This document shows, in pieces, positions 1 to 9,523 of a stretch of 43,668 bases of DNA. The position numbers and the translations under genes are program-made. This DNA is from Phaeoceros laevis. Its lineage: Eukaryota; Anthocerotophyta; Anthocerotopsida; Notothyladales. The DNA is taken from NCBI GenBank assembly GCA_049999765.1, contig JBNGIQ010009547.1, positions 469,031 to 512,698 on the forward strand, given 5' to 3'. Each line of letters starts with the position of its first letter. Positions within the stretch are counted from its first letter, which is position 1. The notes beneath the pieces are model-generated. The model was not told where the DNA came from and did no database searches. It saw nothing but the letters and a program-made list of their open reading frames with translations.

Positions 1-90
1 CGCTTCCAAGGTAGGAAGCGGCGCTCCCGGGCACTATGAGTGTGACAATCGCTTGTGCTGTATTCATATTCATATGATATATCTATAGCA

Positions 91-1657
91 ATGCAAGAAG
101 ATATTGAAAGTATGAATCTTATGGTTCAAATACTTCAAAGTAGCAAACTAGTTCAAGCCCTTGACAGTAGCAATTTATCAATGCTTTCATTTGGCGACTT
201 TACATTGCTTTCATTAGGCGACTTTACATTGCTGACCTAGCTTAAGGACATTATTCTAGGAGAAGTGAAGGTCATTGTTGTTGGTAATGGAAACGTTGGG
301 AAAACTAGCATGATCCGCCAATTTTGCAAAGATCAATATCCAACTGAGTATAAACGTACTATTGGAGTTGACTTTCTAGAAAAAACTTTGTAAGTCTTTC
401 ACATGACCTGGTGAAGAGGAGTTTTGCACAACTAGTGTGTTCTCATATTCATGAATTTATGTTTAGTAATACATGAAATTATATTCAGTGACTATTATTA
501 TTAAATTTTTGGACTATCTAAATATCTATATTCAGGTTTGTGAGACTATTTCAAGAGTTTGTAAAACTAATGTTGTGGGATACTGCTGGTCAAGAACAAT
601 TCAACTCTTTGACTAGAGCCTATTATAAAGGTACAAGTTGGGCAAATCATAAAAGCATAATTATGCTAGGGTTTTTTTGTGATCCCTTGCTATTTACCCT
701 TCAATACTTACGTTTACAGAAGCAAAAGCAGCACTTCTTTGTTTCTCCACAGTAGATCGAGAATCATTTACAGCTATAAGTATTTGGAAAAAGAAAGTAA
801 GTAAATCATAAGGGTAATTGGAAAAATGAAAAAAGTCAATAGAATGATAAAGATAGATCGTAACATATATCTACATTCACTCATAATATTTGGCTATCAG
901 GTTGAAGAAGAATGTGGAAATATACCAATGATTTTAGTACAAAATAAGGTTGACTTGCTAGAGAATGCTACAGTTAGTAGGTATTGACCATTTTCCTTCT
1001 TCTCCTAGTGCTTTTTAGGAACCTCTTCATGAAGAAAACAACAAAGAAGACTAAATCTAGGTACAAAAATAACTAACTTCGTATTTTCATTTAACATTTT
1101 AGAGAAGAAGNNNNNNNNNNNNNNNNNNNNNNNNNNNNNNNNNNNNNNNNNNNNNNNNNNNNNNNNNNNNNNNNNNNNNNNNNNNNNNNNNNNNNNNNNN
1201 NNNNNNNNNNAAGCTGAAGCTTTGGCTTCTGATCTAGGAGTACGATTCTATCGAATTTGTGTCAAACGAAACTTTTATGTTGATGACGGTTAGTTAATTT
1301 GAAGTTGAAGGTGTTATGTTTTGGCTTTTTCTGTAGCTAACCTGTACTATATTTCTCACAGTGTTTGAATATGTGGCGGAATTACACCTAATACGAGCTA
1401 TTAGGTTGCCTCATGTTTATGGTAATATTAATTTTATTGATATAGAAGAAGTTCCTTTTTGTATTCCTATTATCCTATATGATAAGTAAAATACTGGAGG
1501 ATATACAGGAAACTCAAATTCGCAAATGCAAAGAGAAAAAAGATTTACAACTTCAAAAGATATAGAGCGCACTAGCACCAATATTATTACATTGAAGCCC
1601 CAAATTAAGAAAATTATCAATAAAGACAGGAAAAGATTTTCGTGTTCTGTATTATAA
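91..1657 (+). CDS. RAB23: Rab23-type small GTPase, eight exons
   Basis: Proposed exons are 91-109, 260-389, 536-630, 720-796, 901-980, 1103-1288 (with an N gap), 1362-1421 and 1509-1657; all junctions agree in phase. The product is a Ras-superfamily membrane-traffic GTPase. Visible motifs are G1 GNGNVGKTS, G3 WDTAGQE and G4 NKVD; the G5 SxK position reads CVK. The N-terminus (MQEDIE then REVKVIVVGN) and the segments LMLWDTAGQE, ILVQNKVDLL and EEAEALA fit Rab23 better than any of the eight Arabidopsis Rab classes. The last exon encodes a basic tail ending CSVL, a CaaX/CaaL box that would be prenylated for membrane attachment. Animal Rab23 acts at cilia and in Hedgehog traffic; a sperm-flagellum role here is inference. 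The gene is AT-rich compared with its neighbours. The 3' end faces the phytocyanin gene. The least certain parts are the tiny first exon and the true size of the gap. Confidence 0.85.
1111..1210. other. Assembly gap (100 N), probably spurious
   Basis: The flanks share a terminal aag. Merging them gives an unbroken exon reading REEAEALAS, the conserved Rab23 sequence, so no real DNA need be missing. Confidence 0.7.
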
Positions 1658-2633
1658 CTACAATAGACCTACCTCGAGGGTGGACTAGTACTTTATGACT
1701 AGAATGACAGTGTTTGTGTTTTATGACTATTGAAAAATGAATCATGTTGCAATCGTGTTACGGTTTAGGTTGTTACAGTTTAGGATGTGGCTTAGATAGA
1801 TTCTATCTTAGATACACTCTATCTCTAATGTAGAATTAGAACTTGCAAAGACCTTAGGAGCCAATTGAGTTGTAACTTGTAAGGACTCTGTGCTTCTCTC
1901 TACATACTAGTAACTGGAACAAGAAGTCGGCTGAATTTTATTTATTCAATGCAAAATTGGGTGAGTTCTCGTGTGGAACTTCAACTAGTAGTCCATACAA
2001 GCATTAGTTTCAAAGGTGATACAACTTGTGAGCAATGTGTCAACCTGGATTAATTGAAGCGCATATCCAATAGAAGCTCTAGTTATTAGATATTACTTCT
2101 CTGTTTTTTCCACATCCACATGTGATGCGGCTGATGCCCAACACTTGTTTCCGAGTGGAGTTCAAAATTTCCGTAAGCAATAATGGTTGTAATCCGAAGT
2201 TTGATCAACTACTCTACCCGGTCAAGTGTCTAATAGGGGTGGGCAAAGCCATGAGTAACCAAGTCCTAAGCTGGGCATGAAACTCAGAATCTTTGTCGAC
2301 CTAGGCCATGGCCAGTCTCCTCCAGCTCGTGACTACTAGACATTGGCCAGCAATATAGCAACCGGAATCACGAGAAAGCGCCACCAGCTGGGTTCGAATT
2401 GACCCACAGCCCGATTGCCTTGTGGAGACACATTCTCATTTTCCTGCTTTGCAAACAAAATAATGCGTCCATCAGCAGAATGTCAAGGGAGTGGACGAGA
2501 ATTGTTTGATCTTAACAGTGAGGCTGGAATTCAAACTAGCGTTTTACCACTCTAGATAACGAGATGAAAAAATTCTTTGAAGTGAAGAAGTGAAAGGAGA
2601 GTATCTTTTTTTTTGCGTTTAGAAAGGAGAGAA
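1658..2633. other. Convergent intergenic region
   Basis: This lies between the 3' ends of the Rab23 gene and the phytocyanin gene. I see no coding exon, RNA gene or clear repeat in it; it should contain both 3' UTRs. Confidence 0.5.
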
Positions 2634-4138
2634 TCATACCGGAGGTTCAGGCACAGATTGTTGTGGAGGTGGGAACTCGTCCGTTGGAGCTGTCGGCCGG
2701 AGATCAGGAGTCGGAGATACTCCAGTCGGGGCTTCTGTCGGTGTGGGAGTACCTTCATTGGGTATCTCTGATACAGCGGGCGGACGGCTTGGGGAAAGAC
2801 TTGGACTTTGTCCTCCAGAAATCGGCGACCTCCCCGGTGAAGAAACTGGTGACATTTCCGGTGCAGCTATTGGGGCCAATGGAGGAGCTGGAGGAGAAAA
2901 TACAGGGGCTCTGCTCGGCGCAACTGCTGGGGATACTACAGGAGCGACTGGAACGGGCAAATCAGGGGAGGTAGCTGTGGGGGTAAGACTGGGTGATTTA
3001 AGATTTGGTTCTGGCGGAGGAATTCTTGGAGAAAGCCCAGGCCGTAGGGTGTCTGGTGATGGTACAGGAGGAAATTCTGACACAGACTGCTCTGGGGAAA
3101 GCTGGGGTGTAGAATCTGGTGGTGTTGGTACCGGTATGGACTGCTCTGGGGCAAGCTGAGGTNNNNNNNNNNTATGGACTGCTCTGGGGCAAGCTGAGGT
3201 GTAGAAGCGGCTGGTGGTGGTACCTTTGAGATTGGCTGCACTGGGGAAAGCTGGGGTGTAGAATTTGCTGGGCTAGTTTGTGGTGAGCGGGTCTCCGAAC
3301 CACCTGGAGAATTACTCACAGGGGGCAGAACTCTGGGTGGACTGGACCTAGGAGAGTTGACAGGTCGGGGACGTTGGGACGGTGAAGGAGATGCATTTGC
3401 ATACGCCCTCACGATTATGGCTACTTTCTGTCCTGTACTGCAATGAGTACCGAGTCCTTCAACACTCCTGTCACAAGAGAAGTAAAAGGTCCCAGGCTCT
3501 GGTGCTGTCCACTGTGAACAACCAGGTCAGTCCATTCTCTTCAGGAACAATTGATATTCACCCCAAACTCCCACGACTGTTATCCTAGCAGCACGTCAAA
3601 ATGTACCTGGCAGAAAGCTTACCGTGAAACTGCCGGAGGAACCGTCATCAAGAAGAGTAGCATTTCTAAAATCGCAGGTATCGTATGCCTCCAGAGAAGG
3701 CAATGAAACCACGTCGTGATACGTTGGAGCGTAAGTGAAAACTGCAAATTAAGATTGTTTGTACTTCAGTCCACTTAGCACAAGCAAGCTCTGCAGGAAC
3801 AACATAGCTAGCTCGCCACATAGCACATCTATAGTATATACACCTTCCACGGAAGACAGTGGAAATGAACACTACCTCAAAGCGAGCATCGAAGTGCATT
3901 CAACCAGGACAAAGCTAGCAGAACCTTCAGCTAGCAGATATTTACCTAGCTTGTCATCAACATGAACATAAGTTCTGGCTGCCCAGGCGGAGTAGTCAGG
4001 AGCCGCAGATGTTGCAACGTCGTAGTTTGTCCACTGCGCTGGCCCGCCAACGTGGTGCAGAACTGCATCTGAAAGTCCCGTCAAGAGAACCAGTAGCAAG
4101 AAACCTACCGCTGCAGCGTAGTCCCTACTCTTCATCAT
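2634..4138 (-). CDS. Phytocyanin with long Pro/Ser-rich AGP tail (early-nodulin-like)
   Basis: Three exons read leftwards: 4138-3946, 3741-3623 and 3511-2634, with consistent phases. A signal peptide (hydrophobic GFLLLVLLTGL, ending near residue 25) precedes a plastocyanin-like domain (about 28-139). Predicted copper ligands are H73, C117, H127 and Q132, and C87/C128 would form the usual disulfide. The Cys-to-His ligand loop has nine intervening residues instead of the usual four. After residue 140 come roughly 240 residues of Pro/Ser/Thr-rich sequence with many SP, TP and AP dipeptides, typical of arabinogalactan glycosylation. The protein should be secreted to the cell surface. No hydrophobic GPI signal was found before the TGA at 2634-2636; the final codons contain a possible GTATGA donor, so a further exon is possible. 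A 10-N gap splits the tail, and the frame is restored by removing a 28-bp duplicate. The upstream in-frame Met at 4162 is an alternative start. Confidence 0.85.
3163..3172. other. Ten-N gap flanked by a 28-bp duplicate
   Basis: The 28 bases at 3135-3162 are identical to 3173-3200. Removing one copy plus the Ns (38 nt) brings the two halves of the proline-rich exon into one frame, so the duplication is an unmerged contig overlap. Confidence 0.9.
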
Positions 4139-4989
4139 CTTTTTGGCCTCTGAAAGTTGCAAGGGAAGGCAAGATTAGCACACGACGGCAAAGCAGTGAA
4201 GTGAGGGGGCGCTTCTGCAGTCACCTTTGGCACCGCTTTGAGGCAAGTAAACTCCCTGTTCGAACAAGGCGTCACTGCACTAACGAGGCGCTGTCCGACC
4301 TTGACTGCTGTCAGTAAAATGCCACAGTTGAAAGCTGCAACCAGGGCAGAGAAGGTAGGCAAGTGCCGAGTGACAATGCACCATGTGCACGCGTAGCATA
4401 TAATCCACCTAGCTAGCTAAGACACACAACATTGAGGTACAGATATCGAACAGACTGCCTTGAGCTCTGAAGAAACCAACCGTCAGGCAGCAGGAAGCTG
4501 AAGTTTTGAACGGTTCAAATGTTCCCACAGTGGAAGCTCAGGGAAATCCGGCCGCAAAATGTATCGCTGAAGCACCCTTGACTAAGTCGCATAGACACAT
4601 CTCAAGCAATGTATACCTTAGAACCTGGTCGGAGCAGAAGAACAAACAGCAGGTCTCAGTTTGTGACAGCCAAGCATGCGCAATTGCAATCTATCCTAGG
4701 TAGGTGCCTAGATTCAATGTTCCAAGTCAGCCAATTTGTAACCTCTGCTGGTGCAAAGATACGCAAACCGCTGAGCTTCCTAGCTGGAAACGCCTGAAGA
4801 AAGCTAGAATGCGAAATGGAGACAGGCGGCCAGCAGATCTAGGAAAAAGCAACCGTCGCGAGATCTGGCAGGTGCCATGGCCAGATCTGCCATGACTGTG
4901 CAGGAGATAGCAGGAGCACGTATGGTGAAGCTGCTTACGTCGTAGCTGCTGAAGAACGGGGAACGTGAACGCCGTCAGAAGGACTGGCC
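4139..4989. promoter_or_regulatory. Shared upstream region, phytocyanin and coiled-coil genes
   Basis: About 850 bp separates the proposed starts of two divergently transcribed genes. A pyrimidine-rich stretch ending in an AG near 4155 on the minus strand could be the acceptor of a 5'-leader intron of the phytocyanin gene. No other feature is supported. Confidence 0.35.
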
Positions 4990-7517
4990 ATGGGATCTCA
5001 AGGTTTGGCGGGAACAGCTTCGCATTCGTTGGCTGCGGAGCGTGGGGGTCTGGACAACCCGATAACCGGAACGGAAGTTGTTAGGTTAACGATTGCAATA
5101 AGGCAGCAGCTAACAGGGACGTGAAGTGGTTCACGTTAGCGGAGGATGTCTGATCACTATCAGCCAGCCAGCTGGAGAACTAATAATTGATTCACCAACG
5201 AGCAATGCAGGTTTGGGAGCGGAGCTCGTACCGTGGGCCTTGTCTTCGGTCACAACAAGCTCGTGAGTCCGTTTATCACCGACATGCTTTTCCTTGTGTT
5301 TTGCGTAGCAGTGGGAAGGGAGGACTCAGCTTTCATGGTAAATAGTTTTATCGCTCTGCTTGCAAAGCCATAACCATGTGTAGTCCATTCCAGAATTTCA
5401 ATTTCATATGGCTGTGCAGCTGACGCTGGCACAGATGTAGACCGCTAACTTGGAAAAGGTCGTTGTACAATTATGTAGCAAGAAGTGGCATGCGGTGTGC
5501 GCATGCTATGTGACCTCAGTTGGTACTCAGTCTGGCTTTTGAGCAACACTTCGCAATAATTATTGCCACTGTTGCTAGCGCTGCACCAGGCCACCTGGCG
5601 AGGTCTCGACAGGCGTGTTTGTTTTTGCCAACTTTCACAGCGAAGATCACCAAGATTATTTTGGTTGTACATAGCTAGTAATGAGGAGACAGTTCACCAG
5701 AGTTTCCGGTACGACGAACGAATGTCTTCTATCTCAGAGGTGAGTATCAATCATTACGTTTTTTGCTAACTGAGATCTGATCATGTGGAATCTGACATTC
5801 TGCAAAATGTGGGAGGGGCCGGGTGTAACTGAAGTGGATGCCTCCAGGGAAGTAAATGCATGCACATATGAGCAGGAGACTCATATGCATGATCAGGAGC
5901 CTCAGGGTGTGATGTCCTCGAATTGCAGCTTCACGAGATTGGCTTGTCACCAGCGAGCACGAGGCTAGCTGCTAGATTCATGGCATTAGGCGCAGACCCT
6001 CAACTGGCGCTCCTTCTGAGTGATGTTGGCATTTTGGAAGGCGTAAGTGTTCAGTAGCTTCCAGCTTGTTTCGAACCGTGTGCTTAAGGCTGCGGTTCAA
6101 CTTAGGTGATCAATTGAGGCATCTAACACTGTGCACCTGTAGACGACTGCTTCTTGTTCACGAGCATTGTGAACAAGGACCTGTCCAATATGGCCCTTCC
6201 GATCTAACGTATGTAGCATATGTTTGTGTCAATTGGAGTGGAGGAGCAGCAGTTCAGGGAATCGAAGGAAGCAACCGATTCTCTAAGACAAAGCCTTGCT
6301 TTAGAAGTGCAAAGGAGAGAAACGGCCTGTGAAGCCCTCCAGACAGGTTAGTTTTTTCTGTCAGTTTGCATTGAATGTTAGGTCGTGCATGACGTTACTG
6401 AAGCTCCGTAGGCCAAGCCAGGTCCCGTGCACGCTATTTAAGCACAAATGGGATTTGGTCAGTGAACACCCAGGTGTCCAAGATCTGGGAGGAAATCGTG
6501 TCTCAAGTAAGCAAGCAGGTACGTGTACATGCATACATCATCCTAGTGCAGAAGGAGTGTAGGAGCCAATCCTTCGCCGAAGGCTAGCACTGAAAATATT
6601 TTGACAGCCTGTTGGAAATCAAGCCAAGTATGACCAGGTGGTAGAGCAACTCAGACAGATGGAGCAACTCATTGAAGTTGAAAGAGAGGTGCATGTAATG
6701 CCTCACCCTCGAGCCTTTTTTCTTGAAGTTCTGTTCTAGGCTGCTCCTGCTGGTTCTGACCTGCATGGATCATAAACTGTAGGAACACAAGGCGCTGACA
6801 GCCAGCACCCAACAGAATCACGAGCTCATTGTTCTGGAGCTTCAAAAGCGAATCAGGTGACCCCATGCTTCAGTGATCAGATGCGAACTGCTTCATTTGG
6901 CTGCGGATGATTCTGGATTTTGAGAGGACGTTAGGATATTCTACCTACATGTGCTTTCCTCATTACAGAAGCCTTGAAATCGAGGTCAGGGAGAAGGAAA
7001 CCACTGTCTCTGCGCTGCAGCAGCATCAAGAGGACTTGCGCAGCACATGTAACAATTTACACTCAGTGCGAGTTATCACTTACAGGATTTGTTTACTGCT
7101 GGTGCAACATCACTCGTATCCTCCATGTTTCATCAAACTCAAGAATCTGACGAACTTCTTTGTTTTGGAGTTCAGACAGTCGAGAGCTGGACATGCTGGC
7201 AAGAAAACTGGAAGCTGAGGAGATTTTAACATGTAACCTCCGGCAGGAGGTCCAGAGAGCGGGGGGGGGGGGTAAATACATGCGTCCTAGGAATAGCGTC
7301 CTACCAATACTACCTGACGGCTTAGCCATATTGTCTTTACTGGATGGCATTGTCTAAGTGAATGCTAGCCATTTGCCTTGCAGCCACTACTGCTACAATG
7401 AGGGTAGAGGAACCACAGAGAGAAGCAAACTGCAACCGCTACATCGAAGGATTCAAGCACAAGATAATGAAATTGAGGAAGGAGAACGCCGACCTGAAGC
7501 TGCAGCTCGGACTTTGA
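4990..7517 (+). CDS. Coiled-coil protein of unknown function
   Basis: I do not recognise this gene. Proposed exons are 4990-5120, 5211-5262, 5641-5739, 5929-6042, about 6244-6346, 6463-6518, 6608-6688, 6783-6856, 6969-7048, 7176-7271 and 7384-7517. Phases agree at every junction and give about 339 residues. The first part is globular, with segments such as TVGLVFGHNKL and LHEIGLSPASTRLAARF. From about residue 135 to the end it is almost continuous coiled coil, with heptads rich in E, Q, K and L (for example EQQFRESKEATDSLRQSL), and it ends IMKLRKENADLKLQLGL. The eleventh exon begins just after a run of 12 G at the preceding donor, which would encode a short glycine run. The first two exons and the acceptor near 6244 are the least certain; a small exon may lie between 5263 and 5640. 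A structural or cytoskeletal role is the usual expectation for such proteins but is not shown. Confidence 0.6.
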
Positions 7518-7978
7518 TGGGCCTCACAAGATTTTCTTGTGTGATCCACTTCTTAGTAAACTTGCACTATTTAACGAAGTGAAACTGACTGAAAAGGTGG
7601 TAACCCGGTAACAACTCAACCGATCCCCCGTCTGTCGCCGAGAAGACCATACCAAAGAAATAGCAGAGCACACCTCTCGAGGGTTACCGTGTGCTTCAAA
7701 AAATGCGGCCACAGTGGACTGTATCCAGACATAGTGCTGCACTCCACTGAGCAATGGCAAGTCATCCGATGACTAGAGGACATCTTCAGCACCGCAATTC
7801 CTTTCGCACTTGCTCTTGACAGTTGAATAGTAGCTTGTTAGCTAGTAAATTCTTCCTTGCCCCGAAACTAGCCCTTCTTGCCGGTGTACAAAGTTACCAC
7901 CTGAACCTTTTTAAAACACAAAGCACTCCTCTGCTCACACGAAGTTGCAACTATTGAACGGTGGTTGAATTGCTGATA

Positions 7979-8612
7979 TCACCGCCCTGCAGCAGCTGAC
8001 TTATCCTTACGAATAGCAAGGGCAAGATTTTGCTCCCAAAGCTCACACCGTATTGGCATCTCCACCTCGTAAAAGGGGTTCTTCAGCACATAATCACTGT
8101 ACAGCTCATAAATGTTGCGGAGCAGAGTATCCATTCCCGGAGTGCCTGCTTCACAGACGACGAAGAACTTGGTTCCTGCATCACCCCAGTAAAGAACAAC
8201 ACCTACAGATGAATGGAAGAAGAGGGAGATCCTTTTTTCTGTCGTCACAAATACCAAAGTGAGATGATTTTAACATACTCTAGTTGTCGACTCACCGGTG
8301 AGAGATTGAAAGCAGTGAAGATCAAATGTGTCAGCCTCCAGCATCTCAATGCCGGTGCATCCTACTGTGGGTGAAAGCTGCATCGAAATGGCATGCATCG
8401 AATGCCAGAGACTTGCCAATCTCAAGCTGTCATTGGTGTCGAGCCGCCCAGTGGATCCATAGTCCTGCAACCACAACAACAGCTCTGCTCAGCTCCGGTC
8501 GTTCCACCTTCAACCCGATCCAGTCCAAGTGACGGGCTCACGGCACTACCTTGTAAAAGATGAGGCCACCGGACTTGTTAATCACAAACAGGTTATAAAC
8601 GCTGGCTGCCAT
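7979..8612 (-). CDS. TRAPPC4: TRAPP complex subunit 4 (Trs23/TRAPPC4)
   Basis: Three exons, 8612-8550, 8464-8296 and 8175-7979, join in phase to give 142 residues, the size of the plant protein. It is a core longin-fold subunit of the TRAPP tethering complex, which acts as exchange factor for Rab1/Ypt1 at ER-Golgi and Golgi membranes. The start [20 protein letters not shown], the central [16 protein letters not shown] and the C-terminal [14 protein letters not shown] are diagnostic. As in other plants it lacks the PDZ-like insert of the animal protein. The gene is divergent from the LYR-motif gene, with about 340 bp between them, and convergent with the coiled-coil gene. Copy and splice sites look intact. 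Confidence 0.95.
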
Positions 8613-8948
8613 CACTCGGTCTTTCCTGACCTCAACTCAAGTGACGAGCTCACTGAGTTCACGTCTCTGTTAGCGAATTAGGGCAAACTTCCAGCGAGTT
8701 TCCTGGCTGTACGATGCAACCTCCGCGGAGAAACCCTGCGTGCAATTGTTGGGAGCCAGCGAAGTGAAGTGGCTGAAGTCATGAACACGGCAATTCCTCA
8801 GCAAATTGCTGAGAACGCTCGAAGTGTCGGTGCCGCCGCATAGCTTCAGATTGGTCATGGTGCTTGGCATTTTGTGCGACTGCCTGATTTTTGGACAGGT
8901 CTAGGTGAGGCAGTTCTTTAACATCTTGCTCATCCGCGTGTGGTGCAG
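8613..8948. promoter_or_regulatory. Bidirectional promoter region, TRAPPC4 and LYR gene
   Basis: About 340 bp lies between two divergent housekeeping-type genes. It must also hold the first coding exon of the LYR gene. A 66-codon minus-strand ORF here (8870-8670) has no recognisable family and is not called. Confidence 0.4.
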
Positions 8949-9340
8949 CTCTATCGAGAATGTCTGAGGCGTGCTGACTACCTCGGACACAAGGTGCTCC
9001 ACTGGATCAGGCGTTTTTTGCGAAGGTAGACTAGATTCTCAGGCGTCTGCTTGCTAATAGGCTTTTTGCTTGTTCCAGCAAGGAAACCGGGATAAGCTTC
9101 TTGCTCTGGTGCGGTGGCAATTCAAAAAAAACATGTGCGAGACTGATCCAGAGAAGATCCAGGAGATGAAACAAGCGTAAGCTCATCCTGTCCTGCATTC
9201 AAGTAAAGGTGTGCAAGCAACTTCGTCCATGAATTGCAACGTAACCCAAACGTTTGTTCTGTAGTGCTGTAAGGGGCCTCTTCAATTACATGATGTTCGA
9301 GGCTCACTCTATGCTATCAGGGAAGGATGACGACGACTAA
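8949..9340 (+). CDS. LYR-motif (complex 1 LYR family) protein, 5' end not found
   Basis: Exons 8949-8993, 9079-9176 and 9265-9340 join in phase. They encode LYRECLRRADYLGHK, then RDKLLALVRWQFKKNM, a DPEKIQEMKQA helix and RGLFNYMMFEAH, ending in GKDDDD and TAA. The L-Y-R triplet near the N-terminus, the conserved F of the second helix and the DPEKI segment define the LYR family, small mitochondrial proteins that bind acyl carrier protein and assist assembly of respiratory complexes or Fe-S transfer. The acidic tail is unusual. The pattern around DPEKIQ is closest to LYRM9-like members, but assignment within the family is inference. The first exon should end in phase 0 upstream of 8949; an ATG at 8856-8858 followed by a weak GTCTAG donor is possible but poor. 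The 3' end faces the methyltransferase gene 180 bp away. Confidence 0.75.
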
Positions 9341-9523
9341 CAAAGAGGAGGCGGTTTTACTTTTTTGTTTGTAGAGGGCCTTTCCAGAACACATTGATTG
9401 GTGTAACACAAAAATACTCAGTTTTGCAATGAGGTTATTAGAACATGCGTCCCTGTGGTGGGCACTCCCAGAGCTTAGTAATCGACAACGGATTAATCAG
9501 TTCTAGTTTTTAAGAGAAACTCA

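Noticed and set aside
2743-3159. Plus-strand glycine-rich ORF of 138 codons
   Set aside because: It is the antisense shadow of the proline-rich exon of the phytocyanin gene (Pro codons read as Gly on the other strand).
3135-3200. Apparent 28-bp direct repeat in the proline-rich exon
   Set aside because: Separated by exactly ten N and removal restores the frame, so it is an assembly overlap, not a biological repeat.
5820-5915. Exon-like stretch coding VTEVDASREVNACTYEQE
   Set aside because: Cannot be joined in phase between the flanking exons of the coiled-coil gene; left as intron.
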